Positions 34,995-45,681 are shown, counted from the first letter of the stretch. The stretch: 64,000 bases of DNA from Modestobacter sp. VKM Ac-2985 (GCF_026967925.1 NZ_JAPVBI010000002.1:620001-684000); one strand, 5' to 3'. The notes: generated from the sequence alone by a model not told the origin. Program-made: numbers and translations.

Positions 34995-36248
34995 GTGCGC
35001 GTCCTCGTGATCGGTTCCGGTGCCCGGGAGCACGCCCTGTGCGTGGCTCTGCAGTCCGACCCCGCCGTCACGGCGCTGGCCTGCGCGCCGGGGAACGCCG
35101 GCACCGTCACCCTGGCCCAGGCGTTCCCCCTCGACGCCGCCGACCCGGCCGCGGTGAGCGCCCTCGCCGTCGAGTGGCAGGCCCACCTGGTCGTGGTCGG
35201 CCCGGAGGTGCCCCTGGTCGCCGGCGCCGCCGACGCGGTGCGCGAGGCGGGCATCGCCTGCTTCGGCCCCTCGGCCCAGGCCGCCCAGATCGAGGGCTCC
35301 AAGGCCTTCGCCAAGCACGTGATGACCGCCGCCGGGGTGCCGACGGCGCAGTTCTCGGCCGTCGGTGGCGAGGCCGAGCTGGAGACGGCGTTGGACGAGG
35401 CGGGCGCCCCCTACGTCGTCAAGGACGACGGGCTGGCGGCCGGCAAGGGCGTGCTGGTCACCACCGACCGTGCGGCCGCCGTCGCACACGGGCAGGCCGT
35501 GCTGGGCGCGGGGCACTCGGTGCTGATCGAGGAGTTCCTCGACGGCCCGGAGGTGTCGCTGTTCGCGCTGTCGGACGGGACGACGGTGGTGCCGCTGCTG
35601 CCCGCCCAGGACCACAAGCGCCGGGACGACGGCGACGGCGGCCCGAACACCGGCGGCATGGGCGCCTACGCACCGCTGCCCTGGGCGCCCGCGGGCCTGG
35701 TCGAAGAGGTCCGCGCCACCGTCCTGCAGCCCACGATCGACGAGATGGCCCGCCGCGGGGAGCCGTTCAGCGGCCTGCTCTACGCCGGGCTGGCGCTGAC
35801 CTCGCGCGGCGTGCGGGTGGTGGAGTTCAACGCCCGGTTCGGCGACCCGGAGACCCAGGTCGTGCTGCCGCTGCTGGAGACCCCGCTGGCCGGGCTGCTG
35901 TACGCCGCGGCCACCGGCACGCTGGCCGAGCAGCCGCCGCTGCGCTGGCGGGACGGGGCGGCGGTCACCGTCGTCGTCGCCGCCTCGGGCTACCCCGAGC
36001 GGCCGCGCGTCGGCGACCCGATCACCGGCGCCGACGGCGAGGGCGTGCTGCACGCCGGGACGGCGCTGGGTCCCGACGGCCTGGTGCACTCGGCCGGTGG
36101 CCGGGTGCTCTCGGTCACCGCGGTCGGCGAGGACCTGGCTGCGGCGCGGCAGACCGTCTACGAGCGGCTGGCCTCGGTCCGGCTGGCCGACGCCCACTGG
36201 CGCACCGACATCGCCCTCGCCGCCGTCGAGGGCCGCATCACCACCTGA
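34995..36248 (+). CDS. purD: phosphoribosylamine--glycine ligase
   Basis: The 417-residue ATP-grasp enzyme makes glycinamide ribonucleotide, the second step of purine synthesis. It starts with [18 protein letters not shown] and has [63 protein letters not shown] and [26 protein letters not shown] lies 6 bases before GTG 34995, so transcription probably begins at the start codon; the TAG of this box is also the stop of the rsgA remnant. Confidence 0.95.
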   Translation: MRVLVIGSGAREHALCVALQSDPAVTALACAPGNAGTVTLAQAFPLDAADPAAVSALAVEWQAHLVVVGPEVPLVAGAADAVREAGIACFGPSAQAAQIEGSKAFAKHVMTAAGVPTAQFSAVGGEAELETALDEAGAPYVVKDDGLAAGKGVLVTTDRAAAVAHGQAVLGAGHSVLIEEFLDGPEVSLFALSDGTTVVPLLPAQDHKRRDDGDGGPNTGGMGAYAPLPWAPAGLVEEVRATVLQPTIDEMARRGEPFSGLLYAGLALTSRGVRVVEFNARFGDPETQVVLPLLETPLAGLLYAAATGTLAEQPPLRWRDGAAVTVVVAASGYPERPRVGDPITGADGEGVLHAGTALGPDGLVHSAGGRVLSVTAVGEDLAAARQTVYERLASVRLADAHWRTDIALAAVEGRITT

Positions 36249-36276
36249 GCGACGGTCGGCCGTCCTCCGCGAGGGC

Positions 36277-36327
36277 GGTTGAGCCGCGCCGGCAGGGGTT
36301 GAGCCGCCTGGGCAGGGGTTGAGCCGC
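36277..36327. repeat. 20-bp tandem repeat (2.5 copies)
   Basis: GGTTGAGCCGC recurs at 36277, 36297 and 36317 with exactly 20-base spacing; the linkers GCCGGCAGG and CTGGGCAGG are related. Inverse GCTC/TTGACC motifs follow. It lies between the convergent purD and perM-like stops. Confidence 0.75.
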
Positions 36328-36394
36328 GTGCTGCCGCGGCTCGACGTCGTCCCGGGCGGGTTGACCCGGCTCAGCCCCCGTCGAACCGCCGGCG

Positions 36395-37840
36395 TCAGCG
36401 TGCGGTGACCGGCCGGCGGGCTCGGCGGGTGTCCGGTTGGGGTGGCCGGGGGCCCTCGTGCCGCCGGGACAGGTAGGTGCCCGCCACGTTGCCGCAGGCG
36501 ATGACCGGGACGGCGATCAGCGCACCGAAGACCCCGCCGATCAGCAGCCCGGCGGCGATGCCGAGGACGACGGCCAGCGGGTGCACCGAGACCGCGCGGC
36601 CCAGCAGCAGCGGCTGGAGCACGTGGCTCTCCAGCTGCATGATCAGCACGATGATCCCCAGGGCGATCAGTGCCCGGACCGGCCCGACGGCGACCAGGGT
36701 GACCAGCACCGACACCGTGCCGGCCAGGAACGACCCGATGATCGGGACGAACGCGCCGAGGAACACCAGCGCGGCGAGCGGCACGACCAGCGGCGTCCCG
36801 AGGAAGACCAGGCCGATGCCGATGAAGACGGCGTCGAAGGCGGCGACCCCGACGGTGGCCCGCACGTAGGAGATCAGCGTGCGCCAGGACCGCCGGGCCG
36901 CCTCGTCCAGGTGGGCCTGCGAGTCCAGCGGCGTCAGCCCGACCACCCACAGCCAGATCTGCCGGCCGTCGAGCAGGAAGAAGAAGAGGGTGAACAGGGT
37001 CAGCAGCGCGCCGGTGAGCACCCCGCCCACGGTCGCCGCCGTGGTCAGCGCGCCGGAGGTGAGCACGTCCTGGTTGTCCGCGATGGACTGGCTCGCGCTC
37101 TCCAGCGCATCGGTGATCTGGCCGTCGGTGACCGGGAAGGTGCGGGTGACGAAGTCCTGGACCTGGGTGAGCCCCTCGTCGACCTGGGACACCAGGTCGG
37201 CGTAGCCGGCGACGAACTCCTCGACCACGAGCGTGACGATCCCCGCGACCACGCCCACGCCGACGACGAGCATGGTCAGCGCGGCCAGGGAGGTCGGCCA
37301 GCCGCGGTGCCGCAGGAAGGCCGCTCCCGGTTGGAGCAGCGCGGCGAGCAGCAGCGCCACGATGACCGGCACGATGACGACGGCGACGTAGCCGGCTGCG
37401 CGCAGCAGCAGGTACAGCGCGGCCACCACGGCCACCGTCCGCCAGGACCAGGCCGCGGCGACCCGCAACCCGCGGGGGACGTCCCGCTCGACGGCCCGCG
37501 GCGCTTCCCTCGGGGCCAGCAGGCTGCCCCGGGCCCGGTCCCGGCCGGGCGCCGGCGGTGCACCACCGGGGGTCGGGGGGCCGCTGACCCCGCCCGCGAC
37601 GTCGACGTCCGGGGCGTCGGGGTGCGGGCTGCCGAGGGCGAGAGGAGTGGCGTCGCGGGGTGCACTGGTGGCGTGGTGACCGTTGCCCGGGAGCGGCTCC
37701 TCCACGTGGTCCACGACGGCACGGCTGCCGTCCTGGAGGACGAGCACGGTGCCGTCGGGCCAGGCGTGCGGGTCGTGCTCGGCGGCGGCCCGGATGCGCT
37801 CCCTGGCTCGGTCGACGACGTGCCTGGCCCGCTGCAACAT
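36395..37840 (-). CDS. AI-2E/PerM-family transporter
   Basis: The 481-residue protein has a hydrophilic, Pro-rich N-terminus of about 135 residues and then a PerM/AI-2E exporter domain of about eight spans: LRAAGYVAVVIVPVIVALLLAALLQP, SLAALTMLVVGVGVVAGIVTLVV, FLGAFVPIIGSFLAGTVSVLVTLVAVG and IGGVFGALIAVPVIACGNV. The family includes signal exporters and Na+/H+ antiporters, so the cargo is open. ATG 37840 follows GGAGGAGA. The long soluble N-terminus (VDRARERIRAAAEHDPHAWPDGTV) is unusual. Confidence 0.82.
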   Translation of the reverse strand: MLQRARHVVDRARERIRAAAEHDPHAWPDGTVLVLQDGSRAVVDHVEEPLPGNGHHATSAPRDATPLALGSPHPDAPDVDVAGGVSGPPTPGGAPPAPGRDRARGSLLAPREAPRAVERDVPRGLRVAAAWSWRTVAVVAALYLLLRAAGYVAVVIVPVIVALLLAALLQPGAAFLRHRGWPTSLAALTMLVVGVGVVAGIVTLVVEEFVAGYADLVSQVDEGLTQVQDFVTRTFPVTDGQITDALESASQSIADNQDVLTSGALTTAATVGGVLTGALLTLFTLFFFLLDGRQIWLWVVGLTPLDSQAHLDEAARRSWRTLISYVRATVGVAAFDAVFIGIGLVFLGTPLVVPLAALVFLGAFVPIIGSFLAGTVSVLVTLVAVGPVRALIALGIIVLIMQLESHVLQPLLLGRAVSVHPLAVVLGIAAGLLIGGVFGALIAVPVIACGNVAGTYLSRRHEGPRPPQPDTRRARRPVTAR

Positions 37841-37933
37841 CCTTCTCCTCCGAGCTGATGGGGGCCCGCCCGCAGCGGTGCGAGAGGATGGGGCCGTGGT
37901 GCGCCGAGCTGAGCAGACCGAAGCGGTACTCGC

Positions 37934-39241
37934 ATGATCGACAGGTACACCCTGCCCGAGATGGGCCGGGTCTGGAGTGACCAGCACAAGTACGAGCTGT
38001 GGTGCCGGGTCGAGACGCTGGTGCTGGAGGCGCACGCGGCCGCCGGGCGGGTGCCCGCCGACGTCGTCGAGCCGGTGCGCAACGCGCCGCCGCCCACCCC
38101 TGAGCGGGTCGCGGAGATCGAGGAGACGACGCAGCACGACGTCATCGCCTTCCTCACTGCCTGGGCCGACAACACCGAGCCGCGCTCGGCCGCGGCCTAC
38201 GTGCACCACGGCATGACCTCCTCGGACCTGCTGGACACCGCGCTCGCCGTCCAGCTCACCGACGCGACCGACGTGCTGCTGGCCAAGGCCGACCGGCTGG
38301 TGGTCGCGCTGCGCGACCACGGCCTGGCCCACCGCGGCACGATCAAGGTCGGCCGCACCCACGGCGTGCACGCCGAGCCCGACGTCTGGGGCCACCGGGT
38401 CGCCGACCTGGCCTTCGCCGCCGCCCGGTCCCGGGACCGGCTGCGCCGGGCCCGCGAGGCCGTCGGCGTGGTCGCGATCTCCGGCGCCGTCGGCACGTAC
38501 TCCCTCATCGACCCCTCGGTCGAGGTCACCGTCGCCGAGGCGCTGGACCTGCGCGCCGCCGACGCCTCCACGCAGGTGGTGCTGCGCGACGGGATCAGCG
38601 AGTGGGTGTCCGCGCTGGGCATCATCGCCACGGTCTGCGAGGCGATCGCCCTGGAGGTGCGCCACGGCCAGCGCACCGAGGTGCGGGAACTGAGCGAGGC
38701 GTTCGGCGCGGGGCAGAAGGGCTCCAGCGCGATGCCGCACAAGAAGAACCCGATCCGCTCCGAGCGGATCGCCGGGCTGGCCCGGGTCGTGCGCGCGGCG
38801 ATCGTGCCGGTGATGGAGGGCATCCCGCTCTGGCACGAGCGGGACATCTCGCACTCCTCCACCGAGCGGGTGTTCCTGCCCGACGCGGCGATCACCACCG
38901 ACTACCTGTTGGACCTGACCGCCGGGCTGGTGGAGAACCTGGTCGTCGACGCCGACCGGATGCGCGCCAACCTGGAGTCCACCGGCGGGCTCATCTACAC
39001 CTCGTCGGTGCTGCTGGAGCTGGTCGAGGGCGGGATGGGCCGCGAGCAGGCCTACGCGCTCGTCCAGTCCGCGGCGATGCGCACCTGGCAGGACGGGACG
39101 CCGTTCCGGCAGACGCTGCGCGAGCGGGCAGCGGCCGACGACGTCGCCCTCGACGAGGCCCGGCTGGACGAGATCTGCCGGCCCGAGCAGTACGTGGCGA
39201 ACCTGGGCCCGCTGTTCGACCGGCTGGCCGCGCTGTCGTGA
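37934..39241 (+). CDS. purB: adenylosuccinate lyase
   Basis: The 435-residue enzyme removes fumarate in two purine steps (SAICAR to AICAR, adenylosuccinate to AMP). The family signature GSSAMPHKKNPIRSER is intact, with the catalytic serine loop, plus the histidine regions VHHGMTSSDLLDTALA and KVGRTHGVHAEP. It is coupled to purC by a GTGA overlap. The shape is that of the bacterial PurB type. Confidence 0.95.
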   Translation: MIDRYTLPEMGRVWSDQHKYELWCRVETLVLEAHAAAGRVPADVVEPVRNAPPPTPERVAEIEETTQHDVIAFLTAWADNTEPRSAAAYVHHGMTSSDLLDTALAVQLTDATDVLLAKADRLVVALRDHGLAHRGTIKVGRTHGVHAEPDVWGHRVADLAFAAARSRDRLRRAREAVGVVAISGAVGTYSLIDPSVEVTVAEALDLRAADASTQVVLRDGISEWVSALGIIATVCEAIALEVRHGQRTEVRELSEAFGAGQKGSSAMPHKKNPIRSERIAGLARVVRAAIVPVMEGIPLWHERDISHSSTERVFLPDAAITTDYLLDLTAGLVENLVVDADRMRANLESTGGLIYTSSVLLELVEGGMGREQAYALVQSAAMRTWQDGTPFRQTLRERAAADDVALDEARLDEICRPEQYVANLGPLFDRLAALS

Positions 39242-40116
39242 GCCTGCCCTTCGACCTCGTCGCCCGGGGCAAGGTCCGCGAGGTCCACGCGGTCGACGAC
39301 GACCGGCTGCTGCTGGTCGCCAGCGACCGGGTCTCCGCCTACGACCACGTGCTCCCCACGCCGATCCCGGACAAGGGCCGGGTGCTCACCGCACTGTCGG
39401 TGTGGTGGTTCGAGCAGCTGGCGCCGGTGCTGGCCGAGCACGGCGCGGAGCACCACCTGCTGGCATCCGGCGACGAACTGCTCGCCGTCGGCGTGCCGGA
39501 GGAGCTGACCGGCCGGTCGATGCTGGTCCGCCGGCTGGAGATGCTGCCGGTGGAGTGCGTGGCCCGCGGCTACCTGTCCGGGTCGGGCACGGTCGCCTAC
39601 CAGCGCACGGGCGCGATCGTCGACGTCCCGCTGCCGGCCGGTCTGGTCGAGGGCTCGCGGCTCCCCGAGCCGGTCTTCACCCCCTCGACCAAGGCCGAGG
39701 TCGGCGAGCACGACGAGGCGATCGGGTTCGCCCAGGTCGTCGAGGCCGTCGGCGCCGAGCGGGCAGAGGCGCTGCGGTCGCTCACCCTGGCGCTGTACCG
39801 CCGGGGGGCGGAGATCGCCGAGCAGGCGGGGCTCGTGCTGGCCGACACCAAGTTCGAGTTCGGGACGGCGGGGGAGACCCTGGTGCTCGGCGACGAGGTG
39901 CTCACCCCCGACTCCTCCCGGTTCTGGCCGGCGATGACCTGGTCGCCGGGGGCCCCGCAGCCCTCCTTCGACAAGCAGTACGTCCGGGACTGGCTGACCA
40001 CCTCCGGCTGGGACCGGGCGTCCCCGCCGCCGGAGCTGCCCGAGGACGTCGTCGCCGCCACCCGGGACCGCTACGTCAGGGCATACGAACAGCTCACCGG
40101 CCTCCCCTGGCGCTGA
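39238..40116 (+). CDS. purC: SAICAR synthetase
   Basis: The 292-residue ATP-using enzyme joins aspartate to CAIR. Motifs: RGKVREVHAVDDDRLLLVASDRVSAYD, LVRRLEMLPVECVARGYLSGSG, ADTKFEFGTAG, VLTPDSSRFWP and SFDKQYVRDWL. GTG 39238 overlaps the purB stop (GTGA). A TGGCCA palindrome follows 17 bases after its stop. Confidence 0.95.
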   Translation: MSLPFDLVARGKVREVHAVDDDRLLLVASDRVSAYDHVLPTPIPDKGRVLTALSVWWFEQLAPVLAEHGAEHHLLASGDELLAVGVPEELTGRSMLVRRLEMLPVECVARGYLSGSGTVAYQRTGAIVDVPLPAGLVEGSRLPEPVFTPSTKAEVGEHDEAIGFAQVVEAVGAERAEALRSLTLALYRRGAEIAEQAGLVLADTKFEFGTAGETLVLGDEVLTPDSSRFWPAMTWSPGAPQPSFDKQYVRDWLTTSGWDRASPPPELPEDVVAATRDRYVRAYEQLTGLPWR

Positions 40117-40133
40117 GCCACCCCGCCACCCTC

Positions 40134-40159
40134 GCCACCAGAATGGCCATTTTGGTGGC
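40134..40159. repeat. TGGCCA-centred palindrome, copy 2
   Basis: A 26-bp palindrome with one mismatched pair, centred on TGGCCA with GCCACCA/TGGTGGC ends. It fills the gap between the convergent stops of purC (40116) and the PilZ gene (40160), so it can act as a two-way terminator. Confidence 0.85.
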
Positions 40160-40825
40160 TCAGTAGATGGCGGTGATGCCGCGGGCGCGGGCGTTGCGCA
40201 GCGCGGTGAAGACGTGCGAGCGGATCAGGTCGGCGGCGCGCTCGGGCAGGTCGACGAAGCGCAGCGACCACTCGTGCAGGTTGTCCTCGCGGGGCCGGCG
40301 GCGGACCACCGCCACCTCGGTGACGAGCTCGTCGGAGTACAGGTCGAGCGTGAGGAGCAGCGGCTGGCCCTTCCTCGGGAAGGGGATGCTGACGCCCAGG
40401 TCGCCGTGCGGGCGGAAGACGGCGAGCAGACCGCCCTCGCTCAGGTCGGCGGTGCTCCCGACCAGCGTCGCGCGGTCCCAGGAGAGGGTCACCAACAGCC
40501 CGATGGGGGCGCGGACGGCCTCCCGTCGCTGGATCCTGCTGGCCGGGCCGGTGACCTCGACCTTCCAGAGGCCGTCGGCGGCGACCGCGACCGCCTCGGC
40601 CGGGACGGACCGGAGTCCGTCGTCGGCCTGCCAGGACACCTCCAGCATGTCGCGCTCGACGAAGGGGGCGATCTCCCCGAGGGCGTTGCGCGGTGCACTG
40701 AGGAAGAGGAACGACTCGCTCTCCCGGCGGACCCGGGCGGTGAGCGCCTCGTCCTGGCCCAGGGGCAGCACGCTGAGCCCCGTCCAGGTGGCCGGATGGT
40801 CGACGCCTGGCTGTCCCGCGACCAT
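40160..40825 (-). CDS. PilZ-domain protein (cyclic-di-GMP receptor), copy 1
   Basis: The 221-residue protein has an N-terminal YcgR-like half and a PilZ domain with both c-di-GMP motifs: RxxxR as RREAVR (100-105) and DxSxxG as DLSEGG (127-132). It should therefore bind cyclic-di-GMP and alter motility, polysaccharide or another output. ATG 40825 has GGGGGA upstream. A paralogue lies 143 bases upstream on the same strand; both may be one transcript. Confidence 0.82.
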   Translation of the reverse strand: MVAGQPGVDHPATWTGLSVLPLGQDEALTARVRRESESFLFLSAPRNALGEIAPFVERDMLEVSWQADDGLRSVPAEAVAVAADGLWKVEVTGPASRIQRREAVRAPIGLLVTLSWDRATLVGSTADLSEGGLLAVFRPHGDLGVSIPFPRKGQPLLLTLDLYSDELVTEVAVVRRRPREDNLHEWSLRFVDLPERAADLIRSHVFTALRNARARGITAIY

Positions 40826-40968
40826 GCCTGACAGTCCCCCTTCCTCCACGTGGAGCAGTGCTCTCGTGGAGGGATCCTCGCCCGCACGACCGGGTCCGGG
40901 CAGGCCCGCGGCGGTCGGCCGCACCCGTTCGGGTCAGGCGTCGGGCCGCCGGCCGGGCCTGCCGCCGG

Positions 40969-41706
40969 TCAGCGCAGCCCGCGTTGACGCAGCTCGCGCA
41001 GCCCGGCGAACACCCGGGCGCGGACGGAGTCCTGGTCCTTCTCGGACAGCCCGATGAACCGGACGGACAGCTCGGAGCACTCGTCCTCGCGCCGGTGGAC
41101 GCGGATGGTCTCGACCTGGGCCGCCACCTCCCCGGCACCCAGCTGGACGACGACGTCCAGGACGTCGCCGACGCCGAAGGCGCGCACTCCCGCGGCGGGG
41201 GCGTCGCCGCCCGCGAGCTCGGCCGGCAGGCCGTCGGACCTGGTGACCCCGCGCAGCCGGACACCGCCGGTGGCCGGTGGCCGGAAGACGGCCCGCATGC
41301 CGCCCTCGCTGATGTCCACCGTCGTCCCGGTCAGGGTGGTGCCGCCGTGGGTGGCCGTCACCGGCAGTGCGATGGCGGCGCGGACGGCCGCCCGTCGCTG
41401 CCCCCGGCCGGCCGGACCGGTGGTGGCCAGCCGCCAGGAGGTGTCGCTGCCCGCCCCCTCGACGGCCACCAGCCGGGTCGGCACCGCACGCAGCTCGCCG
41501 GCCCCCTTCCAGATCATCTCGACCCGGTCACCGACGTCCAGCCGGACGGACCGCTGGCTCCGGTCCCGTCCGGCGGTGACCACCATCTCCTTGCCCTCGA
41601 GCCGCTCCACCCAGCTGACCAGGACGACGCCCCGGTCGCTGAGCAGGAGCTCGACGAGCCCCCGCTCCTCGGGATGGTCCTCGCCCGGAACGCCGCCTGC
41701 TGCCAT
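40969..41706 (-). CDS. PilZ-domain protein (cyclic-di-GMP receptor), copy 2
   Basis: The 245-residue paralogue of the previous gene keeps RRAAVR (104-109) and DISEGG (131-136). The N-terminal half (VELLLSDRGVVLVSWVERLEGKEMVVTA) is YcgR-N-like. Between the two motifs and the C-terminus it has an insertion (about 150-175) missing in copy 1. ATG 41706 follows GGAG. It diverges from purS and is not metabolically linked to the purine genes by any visible feature. Confidence 0.82.
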   Translation of the reverse strand: MAAGGVPGEDHPEERGLVELLLSDRGVVLVSWVERLEGKEMVVTAGRDRSQRSVRLDVGDRVEMIWKGAGELRAVPTRLVAVEGAGSDTSWRLATTGPAGRGQRRAAVRAAIALPVTATHGGTTLTGTTVDISEGGMRAVFRPPATGGVRLRGVTRSDGLPAELAGGDAPAAGVRAFGVGDVLDVVVQLGAGEVAAQVETIRVHRREDECSELSVRFIGLSEKDQDSVRARVFAGLRELRQRGLR

Positions 41707-41902
41707 GTCGTGTCTCCTCGATGTGCCGCTGTTTGACCCATCCCAGTCGGTGTCCGGGCCAGCTCTGCGGCGGACCGGGGCACTCGCGCATGGTGTATCG
41801 GTCCAGACCCGTTCCGTTGGGGAGGAGAGCGCGAACGCGGCGTGTCATGCCCGGCCGATCGGTCGTCGAGGTGCTCCTGGCCCCCCAGGTACCCTCATCG
41901 GC

Positions 41903-42151
41903 GTGTCCCAGGTGGTCGTCGACGTCGTCCTGAAGCCAGAGATCTCCGACCCCCAGGGGCAGGCCGTGCTCGGCGCCCTCGGCCGGCTCGGCCACACCGG
42001 GGTGCGCAGCGTCCGCCAGGGCAAGCACTTCGTGCTCGAGGTCGACGGCGAACCCGACGAGGCCGAGCTCCGGCAGATCGCCGAGACGCTGCTGGCCAAC
42101 CCCGTCATCGAGGACGTCGAGCTGCACCTCCCCGCTCGCACCACCGACTGA
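41903..42151 (+). CDS. purS: FGAM synthase subunit PurS
   Basis: The 82-residue protein holds PurL and PurQ together in the three-part FGAM synthase. It has [23 protein letters not shown], the [19 protein letters not shown] segment and [15 protein letters not shown] 41903 follows TACCCT by 7 bases, a probable leaderless start for the purS-purQ-purL operon. Confidence 0.93.
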   Translation: MSQVVVDVVLKPEISDPQGQAVLGALGRLGHTGVRSVRQGKHFVLEVDGEPDEAELRQIAETLLANPVIEDVELHLPARTTD

Positions 42152-42161
42152 GAGAGACCCA

Positions 42162-42833
42162 GTGCGCATCGGTGTCATCACCTTCCCGGGTTCCCTGGAC
42201 GACGTCGACGCCGCACGCGCCGTGCGGCTCGCCGGCGCCGAGCCCGTGTCCCTCTGGCACGGCGACCACGACCTGAAGGACGTCGACGCCGTCGTCCTGC
42301 CCGGCGGGTTCTCCTACGGCGACTACCTGCGCGCCGGGGCGATCGCCGCCCGCTCGCCGCTGATGGCCGACGTCGTGGCCGCGGCGCACGGCGGCCTGCC
42401 GGTGCTGGGCATCTGCAACGGCTTCCAGGTGCTCTGCGAGGCCGGGCTGCTGCCCGGGGCGCTGACCCGCAACAGCCACCTGCACTTCCGCAACCGCGAC
42501 CAGGGGCTGCTCGTCGAGCGGGCCGACACCGCGTGGACGACGTCGTTCGAGCAGGGGCAGCGGATCGTCGTCCCGGTGAAGAACGGCGAGGGCCGCTACG
42601 TGGCCGCCGACGCCGACCTGGACCGACTGGAGGGCGAGGGCCGGGTGGTGGTGCGCTACGTCGACGGCAACCCCAACGGCAGCTCCCGCGACATCGCCGG
42701 GGTCACCAGCGCCGACGGGCGGGTGGTCGGGCTGATGCCGCACCCCGAGCACGCGGTCGAGGCCCTCACCGGCCCGAGCACCGACGGCCTGGGCTTCTTC
42801 ACCTCCGTGCTCACCGCGATGGTCGCCGCGTGA
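42162..42833 (+). CDS. purQ: FGAM synthase glutaminase subunit PurQ
   Basis: The 223-residue class I amidotransferase supplies ammonia. The nucleophile is in [15 protein letters not shown] (Cys), with the His/Glu pair in [28 protein letters not shown] is typical. GTG 42162 lies 10 bases past the purS stop, after GAGAGA, and the end overlaps purL (GTGA). Confidence 0.95.
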   Translation: MRIGVITFPGSLDDVDAARAVRLAGAEPVSLWHGDHDLKDVDAVVLPGGFSYGDYLRAGAIAARSPLMADVVAAAHGGLPVLGICNGFQVLCEAGLLPGALTRNSHLHFRNRDQGLLVERADTAWTTSFEQGQRIVVPVKNGEGRYVAADADLDRLEGEGRVVVRYVDGNPNGSSRDIAGVTSADGRVVGLMPHPEHAVEALTGPSTDGLGFFTSVLTAMVAA

Positions 42834-45151
42834 GCGCCACCGAGGGTCTCTCCGAGCTCGACACCGCCCCGGGCCGGACGAACCGCCTGGACACCGTCGA
42901 GCTGGCCACCCAGCGCCCCGACGACGAGCAGCCCTACGCCGAGCTCGGCCTGAAGGCCGACGAGTACGCCCGGATCCGGGAGATCCTCGGCCGCCGGCCG
43001 ACCACCGCCGAGCTGGCGATGTACTCGGTGATGTGGAGCGAGCACTGCTCCTACAAGTCCTCCAAGGTGCACCTGAGCAGGTTCGGTGACCTGCCGAAGA
43101 GCGACGTCCTGCTGGTCGGCATGGGCGAGAACGCCGGCGTCGTCGACGTCGGCGAGGGCTGGGCGGTCACCTTCAAGGTCGAGTCGCACAACCACCCCAG
43201 CTACGTCGAGCCCTACCAGGGCGCGGCCACCGGGGTCGGCGGCATCGTCCGGGACATCCTGACCATGGGCGCCCGCCCGATCGCCGTGATGGACTCGCTG
43301 CGCTTCGGTGCCGCCGAGGCCCCCGACACCGCCCGGGTGCTGCCCGGCGTGGTCGCCGGGGTCGGCGGCTACGGCAACTGCCTGGGCCTGCCCAACATCG
43401 GCGGCGAGCTGCTCTTCGACGAGACCTACGCGGGCAACCCGCTGGTCAACGCCCTGTGCGTCGGCGTGCTGCGGCACGAGGAGCTGCAGCTGGCCAAGGC
43501 CGAGGGCACCGGCAACAAGGTGGTGCTCTTCGGGGCCCGCACCGGTGGTGACGGCATCGGCGGCGTCTCGGTCCTCGCGTCGGAGACCTTCGACGCCGAG
43601 GGCCCGGCCAAGCGGCCGGCCGTGCAGGTCGGCGACCCGTTCACCGAGAAGCTGCTGATCGAGGCCTGCCTGGAGATCTTCGCCGCCGGCCTGGTCACCG
43701 GCATCCAGGACCTCGGTGGCGCCGGCATCTCCTGCGCGACCAGCGAGCTGGCCGCCGCCGGTTCCGGGGGCATGGCGATCGACCTGGACGCCGTCCCGCT
43801 CCGCGACTCGACCCTCACCCCCGCCGAGATCCTGATGAGCGAGTCGCAGGAGCGGATGTGCGCGATCGTCGAGCCGGCGAAGGTCGAGGACTTCCTCGCC
43901 GTCTGCCGCAAGTGGGACGTGCTGGCCACCGTCATCGGTGAGGTCACCGACGGCGAGCGGCTGACCATCGACTGGCACGGCGAGCGGATCGTCGACGTCC
44001 CGCCGCGCACCGTCGCCCTGGAGGGGCCGCGCTACGAGCGGCCGATGGCCCGCCCGGCCGACCTGGACGCGCTGCAGGCGGACACCCCGCCGTCGTCCTC
44101 GGCCGACCTGCGCGCCGACTGGCTCGCCGTCGTCTCCAGCCCGGACGGCGCGGACAAGAGCTGGGTCACCGAGCAGTACGACCGCTACGTGCGCGGCAAC
44201 ACCGTGCTCGCCCAGCCCGAGGACGCCGGCGTGCTGCGGATCGACGAGACCAGCAACCTGGGCATCGCGCTGTCGCTGGACGGCAACGCCCGGTTCGCCC
44301 GGCTCGACCCCTACACCGGCGCGCAGCTGAACCTGGCCGAGGCCTACCGCAACGTCGCCGTCTCCGGTGCGAGGCCGCTGGCGGTCACCAACTGCCTGAA
44401 CTTCGGCTCTCCGGAGAACCCCGAGGTGATGTGGCAGTTCGCCGAGGCCGTGCGCGGTCTGGCCGACGGCTGCCGCGAGCTCGGCCTGCCGGTCACCGGT
44501 GGCAACGTGAGCCTCTACAACCAGACCGGCGACGTGGCGATCAACCCGACCCCGGTGATCGGGGTGCTGGGCGTGCACGCCGACGTCACCCGCCGGGTGC
44601 CCACCGGCTGGCGGGCCGACGGCGAGGCCGTGCTGCTGCTGGGGGAGACCCGGCCGGAGTTCGGTGGGTCGGCCTGGGCCGCGGTCGTCCACGGCCACCT
44701 GGGCGGGCTGCCGCCCCGGCTGGACCTGGCCGCCGAGCGGTCTCTGGGCGAGCTGCTGGCCTCCCTGTCGGCCGGCGGGCAGGTCAGCTCCGCGCACGAC
44801 CTGGCCGACGGCGGACTCGCGCAGGCGCTGACCGAGTCGGCGCTGCGGTACGGCACCGGCGCCCGGCTGACCGTGCCCGGTGACCCGACGGCGGCGCTGT
44901 TCGGTGAGTCCGTGGCCAGGGTCGTCGTCACCACCACCGACCCGGCTGGGGTCCGCGCCGCGGCCGATGCGGCGGGCGTGCCGGTCACCGAGCTCGGGAC
45001 GACGGGCGGTGACGCCCTGGTGCTCGACGGCCTGCTGGAGCTGCCGCTGGCCGAGCTGCGGGCGGCGTGGACGGCGACCCTGCCGGCGCTGTTCGGCAGC
45101 CCGGAGGTCGCCGTGGGCACCGTGCCGGCGGGCACCGTCCCGACCAGCTGA
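42830..45151 (+). CDS. purL: FGAM synthase large subunit PurL
   Basis: The 773-residue small-type PurL is the ATP-using synthase part that needs PurS and PurQ. Motifs: [56 protein letters not shown], and in the second half [30 protein letters not shown] and [12 protein letters not shown]. Its GTG overlaps the purQ stop by GTGA. Confidence 0.95.
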   Translation: MSATEGLSELDTAPGRTNRLDTVELATQRPDDEQPYAELGLKADEYARIREILGRRPTTAELAMYSVMWSEHCSYKSSKVHLSRFGDLPKSDVLLVGMGENAGVVDVGEGWAVTFKVESHNHPSYVEPYQGAATGVGGIVRDILTMGARPIAVMDSLRFGAAEAPDTARVLPGVVAGVGGYGNCLGLPNIGGELLFDETYAGNPLVNALCVGVLRHEELQLAKAEGTGNKVVLFGARTGGDGIGGVSVLASETFDAEGPAKRPAVQVGDPFTEKLLIEACLEIFAAGLVTGIQDLGGAGISCATSELAAAGSGGMAIDLDAVPLRDSTLTPAEILMSESQERMCAIVEPAKVEDFLAVCRKWDVLATVIGEVTDGERLTIDWHGERIVDVPPRTVALEGPRYERPMARPADLDALQADTPPSSSADLRADWLAVVSSPDGADKSWVTEQYDRYVRGNTVLAQPEDAGVLRIDETSNLGIALSLDGNARFARLDPYTGAQLNLAEAYRNVAVSGARPLAVTNCLNFGSPENPEVMWQFAEAVRGLADGCRELGLPVTGGNVSLYNQTGDVAINPTPVIGVLGVHADVTRRVPTGWRADGEAVLLLGETRPEFGGSAWAAVVHGHLGGLPPRLDLAAERSLGELLASLSAGGQVSSAHDLADGGLAQALTESALRYGTGARLTVPGDPTAALFGESVARVVVTTTDPAGVRAAADAAGVPVTELGTTGGDALVLDGLLELPLAELRAAWTATLPALFGSPEVAVGTVPAGTVPTS

Positions 45152-45229
45152 CCCGCGGCCTGCCGTGCTGGTCCAGCCGCTGGGCGCCCACCCCGTCGTG
45201 GCGGTCACTGCCGTGGCGGTGCGGGGCTG

Positions 45230-45613
45230 ATGGCCGGCGTCCCGCCGATCTCGGCCGAGGACCTGCAGGCCGCAGTGGCCCCCACCGCCGCCTGGCTGGC
45301 CGGCGAGGGCGAGCAGCCGCCCCGGGCCGCGCTGGGGGCGGCGGTGAAGACCTCGGCCCGCTGGCTGGCCCAGCACGTGCCCGGCCGCTCGGTCGAGGTG
45401 CGGGTGCCGCCGTTCGTCGCCGTCCAGTGCATCCCCGGGCCCCGGCACACCCGCGGCACCCCGCCCAACGTGGTGGAGACCGACGCGGCGACCTGGCTGC
45501 GGCTGGCCACCGGCCGGCTCACCTGGGCGGAGGCGCTCGCCGACGGGAAGGTCACCGCCAGCGGCAACCGCGCGGACCTCTCCGAGCACCTGCCGCTGCG
45601 CCCGCTGCGCTGA
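45230..45613 (+). CDS. sterol carrier family protein (bacterial SCP orthologue)
   Basis: The 127-residue protein matches the bacterial SCP orthologue family found just after purL in actinobacteria. Parts: [65 protein letters not shown] and [18 protein letters not shown]. It resembles the SCP-2/MDMPI C-terminal domain. Its link to purine synthesis is only by position. Confidence 0.85.
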   Translation: MAGVPPISAEDLQAAVAPTAAWLAGEGEQPPRAALGAAVKTSARWLAQHVPGRSVEVRVPPFVAVQCIPGPRHTRGTPPNVVETDAATWLRLATGRLTWAEALADGKVTASGNRADLSEHLPLRPLR

Positions 45614-45615
45614 CC

Positions 45616-45681
45616 GACTGAGCAGTTGAGGTCGCCGACACGGCCGGACACGCCGTGTCGGGCGACCGGTACTGCGCACTC
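45616..45681. repeat. long palindromic element, GACTGAGCAGT family, copy 2
   Basis: It begins GACTGAGCAGT (45616-45626) and ends with a 9-of-11 inverse (45671-45681). A 15/16-bp inner stem (45630-45644 and 45652-45667, one bulge) includes the same GGTCGC/GCGACC pair as copy 1 at 19097. It begins 3 bases past the SCP-like stop. Confidence 0.75.
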
